Below are positions 41,218-43,073 of a stretch of DNA of 43,073 nt, in pieces. The position numbers and the translations under genes are program-made. The stretch spans positions 1 through 43,073 of the forward strand of contig CAJOJR010000010.1 in assembly GCA_905235065.1 (NCBI GenBank), written 5' to 3'. Source of the stretch: an uncultured Bacilli bacterium (GTDB taxonomy: Bacteria; Bacillota_I; Bacilli_A; RF39; UBA660). A model generated the notes under the pieces. That model was not told the DNA's origin. It made no database searches and was given only the letters and a program-made list of their open reading frames with translations. The number at the start of each line of letters is the position of its first letter. Positions within the stretch are counted from its first letter, which is position 1.

Positions 41218-42937
41218 AATTAATGATAGATATGAAATAATAAGAACATTAGGCGAAGGTGGAATGGCTAATGTTTATTTGGCACATGATAATATTTTAG
41301 ATAGGGAAGTTGCGGTCAAAATATTAAGAGGAGATTTAGCTAGTGATCCAAAATTTGTAAGACGTTTTCAAAGAGAAGCATTATCAGCCTCATCATTATC
41401 CCATCCAAATATCGTTGAAGTTTATGATGTTGGTGAAGATGATGGACAATATTATATAGTCATGGAATATTGTCCTGGTAGAACATTAAAACAATTACTT
41501 AAAAGAAGAGGCAGTTTAACTACTACTGAAGTAATTGATATAATGTTACAAATAACAGATGGAATGGCACATGCACATGATGCTTATATTATTCATAGAG
41601 ATATAAAGCCTCAAAATATAATAATACTTGAAAATGGAATAATAAAAATAACAGATTTTGGTATTGCTATGGCTCTTAATTCAACCCAACTAACTCAAAC
41701 CAATTCTGTAATGGGTTCTGTTCATTATTTACCACCAGAACAAGCTAATGGTAAGGGTTCAACTATAAGAAGTGATATATATTCAATGGGAATACTTATG
41801 TATGAACTTTTAACTGGAGATGTTCCTTATAGAGGAGAAAATGCCGTAGAAATTGCATTAAAGCATCTAAAAGAACCACTTCCAAGTATAAGAAAATATT
41901 TACCTAGTATACCTCAATCAATCGAAAATGTAATATTAAAATCAACTGCCAAAAATCCTAAGAATAGATATAAGGATGCTAGGGAAATGTATGAAGATAT
42001 AAAAACAGCTTTATCTCCAGAGAGAATTGATGAACCAAGGCATGTATATAAGTATTCTGAAAGAGATATAGAAGAAACTAAAGTTTTAGATAATATGGTT
42101 CAAGAAGTAACAGCAGCTGATAAAAAAGAAGCTAAAAAAATTGAAGATGAGATTAAAGAAGAGAGTAAAAAACAAAATAAAGTATTAATTATACTAGCAT
42201 CTATTTTTACTGGCTTAGTAATAATAACAACAGTAGTTTTGTTTATTTATTTTGATAAGTCTAAAGTAAAAACATTAGAGGTACCTGATGTTTCAACTAA
42301 AAAGGCAACAGAAGCTGCAAACTATCTAACAGACTATGGATTTGATGTATCTGGTGAATTTAAATATATACCATCTGATAATATCGAAGAAGGATATGTT
42401 GTGAAAACATCACCTGAAGTAGGTAGAAAACTAAAAGCTGGTTCTAAAATAACAATATATTTATCAAGCGGACCTGAATCTTTTGAAATGGATGACTACA
42501 TTGGTAAAAATTATATTGAAGTTCAGACAGTATTAAAAGAAAAATATAATTGTAATACTATAGTCGAAAAAGAAAAAGTTGAAAAAGCCGATAAGAAGAA
42601 AGAAAATACAGTTTTAAGAACTGATCCAGTTGCAGGAGTTAAAGTAAGACAAGGAAGTACTGACCACACTTGTTCTATAACTCTTTATATACCAGAAGTT
42701 GAAGTTACTTATCCTAATTTCTTATCTGGCTATACAATAAATGATGTTAAGAAATTTTGTAATGACAATGATTTAAAATTTCAAGTTAAATATGAAGAAA
42801 GAGCTGACTTAGAAGAAGGAACTATTATTGCACAAAGTAGACCTGAAGGAACGGTGGTACTTCCAGGAATCACTTTTACATTAACTGTTTCAACTAAGCC
42901 AGAAGAAGAACCAAGTTCAAGTGAAGCAAATGAATAA
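41198..42937 (+). CDS. prkC: PASTA-domain Ser/Thr protein kinase
   Basis: A 579-residue membrane kinase of the PrkC/StkP type that senses cell-wall fragments and phosphorylates proteins in the cytoplasm. Kinase domain: LGEGGMANVYLAHD, VAVKIL (ATP Lys), HRDIKPQN, DFGIAM, and 'MGSVHYLPPEQ'. One transmembrane helix (VLIILASIFTGLVIITTVVLFIYF) separates it from three extracellular PASTA domains. I prefer GTG 41198, with GGTGAG just before it, to the GTGs at 41186/41189; the start is uncertain. Overlaps prpC and, by 8 bases, rsgA. Confidence 0.94.
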   Translation: MIVKGSKINDRYEIIRTLGEGGMANVYLAHDNILDREVAVKILRGDLASDPKFVRRFQREALSASSLSHPNIVEVYDVGEDDGQYYIVMEYCPGRTLKQLLKRRGSLTTTEVIDIMLQITDGMAHAHDAYIIHRDIKPQNIIILENGIIKITDFGIAMALNSTQLTQTNSVMGSVHYLPPEQANGKGSTIRSDIYSMGILMYELLTGDVPYRGENAVEIALKHLKEPLPSIRKYLPSIPQSIENVILKSTAKNPKNRYKDAREMYEDIKTALSPERIDEPRHVYKYSERDIEETKVLDNMVQEVTAADKKEAKKIEDEIKEESKKQNKVLIILASIFTGLVIITTVVLFIYFDKSKVKTLEVPDVSTKKATEAANYLTDYGFDVSGEFKYIPSDNIEEGYVVKTSPEVGRKLKAGSKITIYLSSGPESFEMDDYIGKNYIEVQTVLKEKYNCNTIVEKEKVEKADKKKENTVLRTDPVAGVKVRQGSTDHTCSITLYIPEVEVTYPNFLSGYTINDVKKFCNDNDLKFQVKYEERADLEEGTIIAQSRPEGTVVLPGITFTLTVSTKPEEEPSSSEANE

Positions 42938-43073
42938 AGGAATAATAATAAAAATTAATAAAAACTTATATACTGTATCTTCGGATACAGAAGTTTTTGA
43001 TTGTAGAGAGTCTGGAAAATTACTTTATAAAAATATTAAGCCGACAGTTGGAGATTATGTTTTATTTGATAAA
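42930..43073 (+). CDS. rsgA: Ribosome small subunit GTPase RsgA, 5' part only
   Basis: The last 144 bases form an open frame starting at ATG 42930 and running off the window end. The 48 residues (KGIIIKINKNLYTV...DCRESGKLLYKNIKPTVGDYVLFD) match the N-terminal OB-fold of RsgA/CpgA. The start overlaps the last 8 bases of prkC, giving the conserved prpC-prkC-rsgA order. The GTPase and zinc domains lie outside the window. Confidence 0.85.
   Translation, partial: MNKGIIIKINKNLYTVSSDTEVFDCRESGKLLYKNIKPTVGDYVLFDK

Overview
The window is a very AT-rich, densely coded bacterial chromosome segment, almost entirely on the + strand, from a Gram-positive (Firmicutes/Bacilli-type) organism. The evidence is strong Shine-Dalgarno sites, a T-box riboswitch, PASTA kinase with PP2C phosphatase, CdaA/CdaR, a wall-building FemABX-like enzyme, MurI, YsxC/EngB, NrnA and a SpoVIF-like sporulation protein. 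TGA is used as a stop (for example after the aquaporin, ku and phosphoketolase genes) and Trp is TGG, so the standard code applies. The AT bias, small intergenic gaps and short AlaRS suggest an uncultured gut Bacilli lineage near the Mollicutes-like orders; that placement is inference.

Layout. 1-4.9 kb: hypoxanthine/uracil-type DNA glycosylase, aquaporin, then a three-gene NHEJ operon (ku, separate ATP-dependent ligase, fused phosphoesterase-polymerase) and a membrane protein. 4.9-7.3 kb: phosphoketolase. 7.26-7.6 kb: a gene-poor stretch that I read as an unannotated type I toxin-antitoxin locus (26-aa hydrophobic peptide on the - strand, convergent antisense RNA, shared direct repeats, hairpin over the Shine-Dalgarno). 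A second, degenerate copy lies at 12.95-13.03 kb. 7.7-10.9 kb: unusually short T-box leader, aspS, serS. 11-13 kb: secreted/surface proteins. 13.1-17.1 kb: YgjP-like protease, TrmH-family methyltransferase, rimM, trmD, an unknown gene, rplS, lepB.

17.1-22.9 kb is an accessory, damaged region: murI (-), GtrA, a HAD-like protein, a 5'-truncated cytidine deaminase, a duplicated 5' end of rbgA, a nucleotidyltransferase, an S51 peptidase, then rbgA and mscS, each broken by a frameshift. In Bacillus subtilis rbgA lies between rplS and rnhB, so this block looks inserted between lepB and rbgA. 22.9-31.3 kb: rnhB, ackA, nrnA, engB, der, SpoVIF-like, a FemX-like gene (-), and eno, whose last 17 codons are cut off by an in-frame TGA. 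31.3-32.2 kb: hypothetical gene (-) and tmRNA (-).

32.3-37.6 kb: membrane protein, cdaA, cdaR, and an 814-aa protein joining a type IV pilin N-terminus to InlB-type repeats. 37.7-43 kb: a short-form alaS without the C-terminal domain, rlmN, prpC, prkC and the start of rsgA, which runs off the window. Functionally the window combines translation and ribosome assembly, c-di-AMP and Ser/Thr kinase signalling, acetate-forming phosphoketolase metabolism (xfp plus ackA) and surface display.
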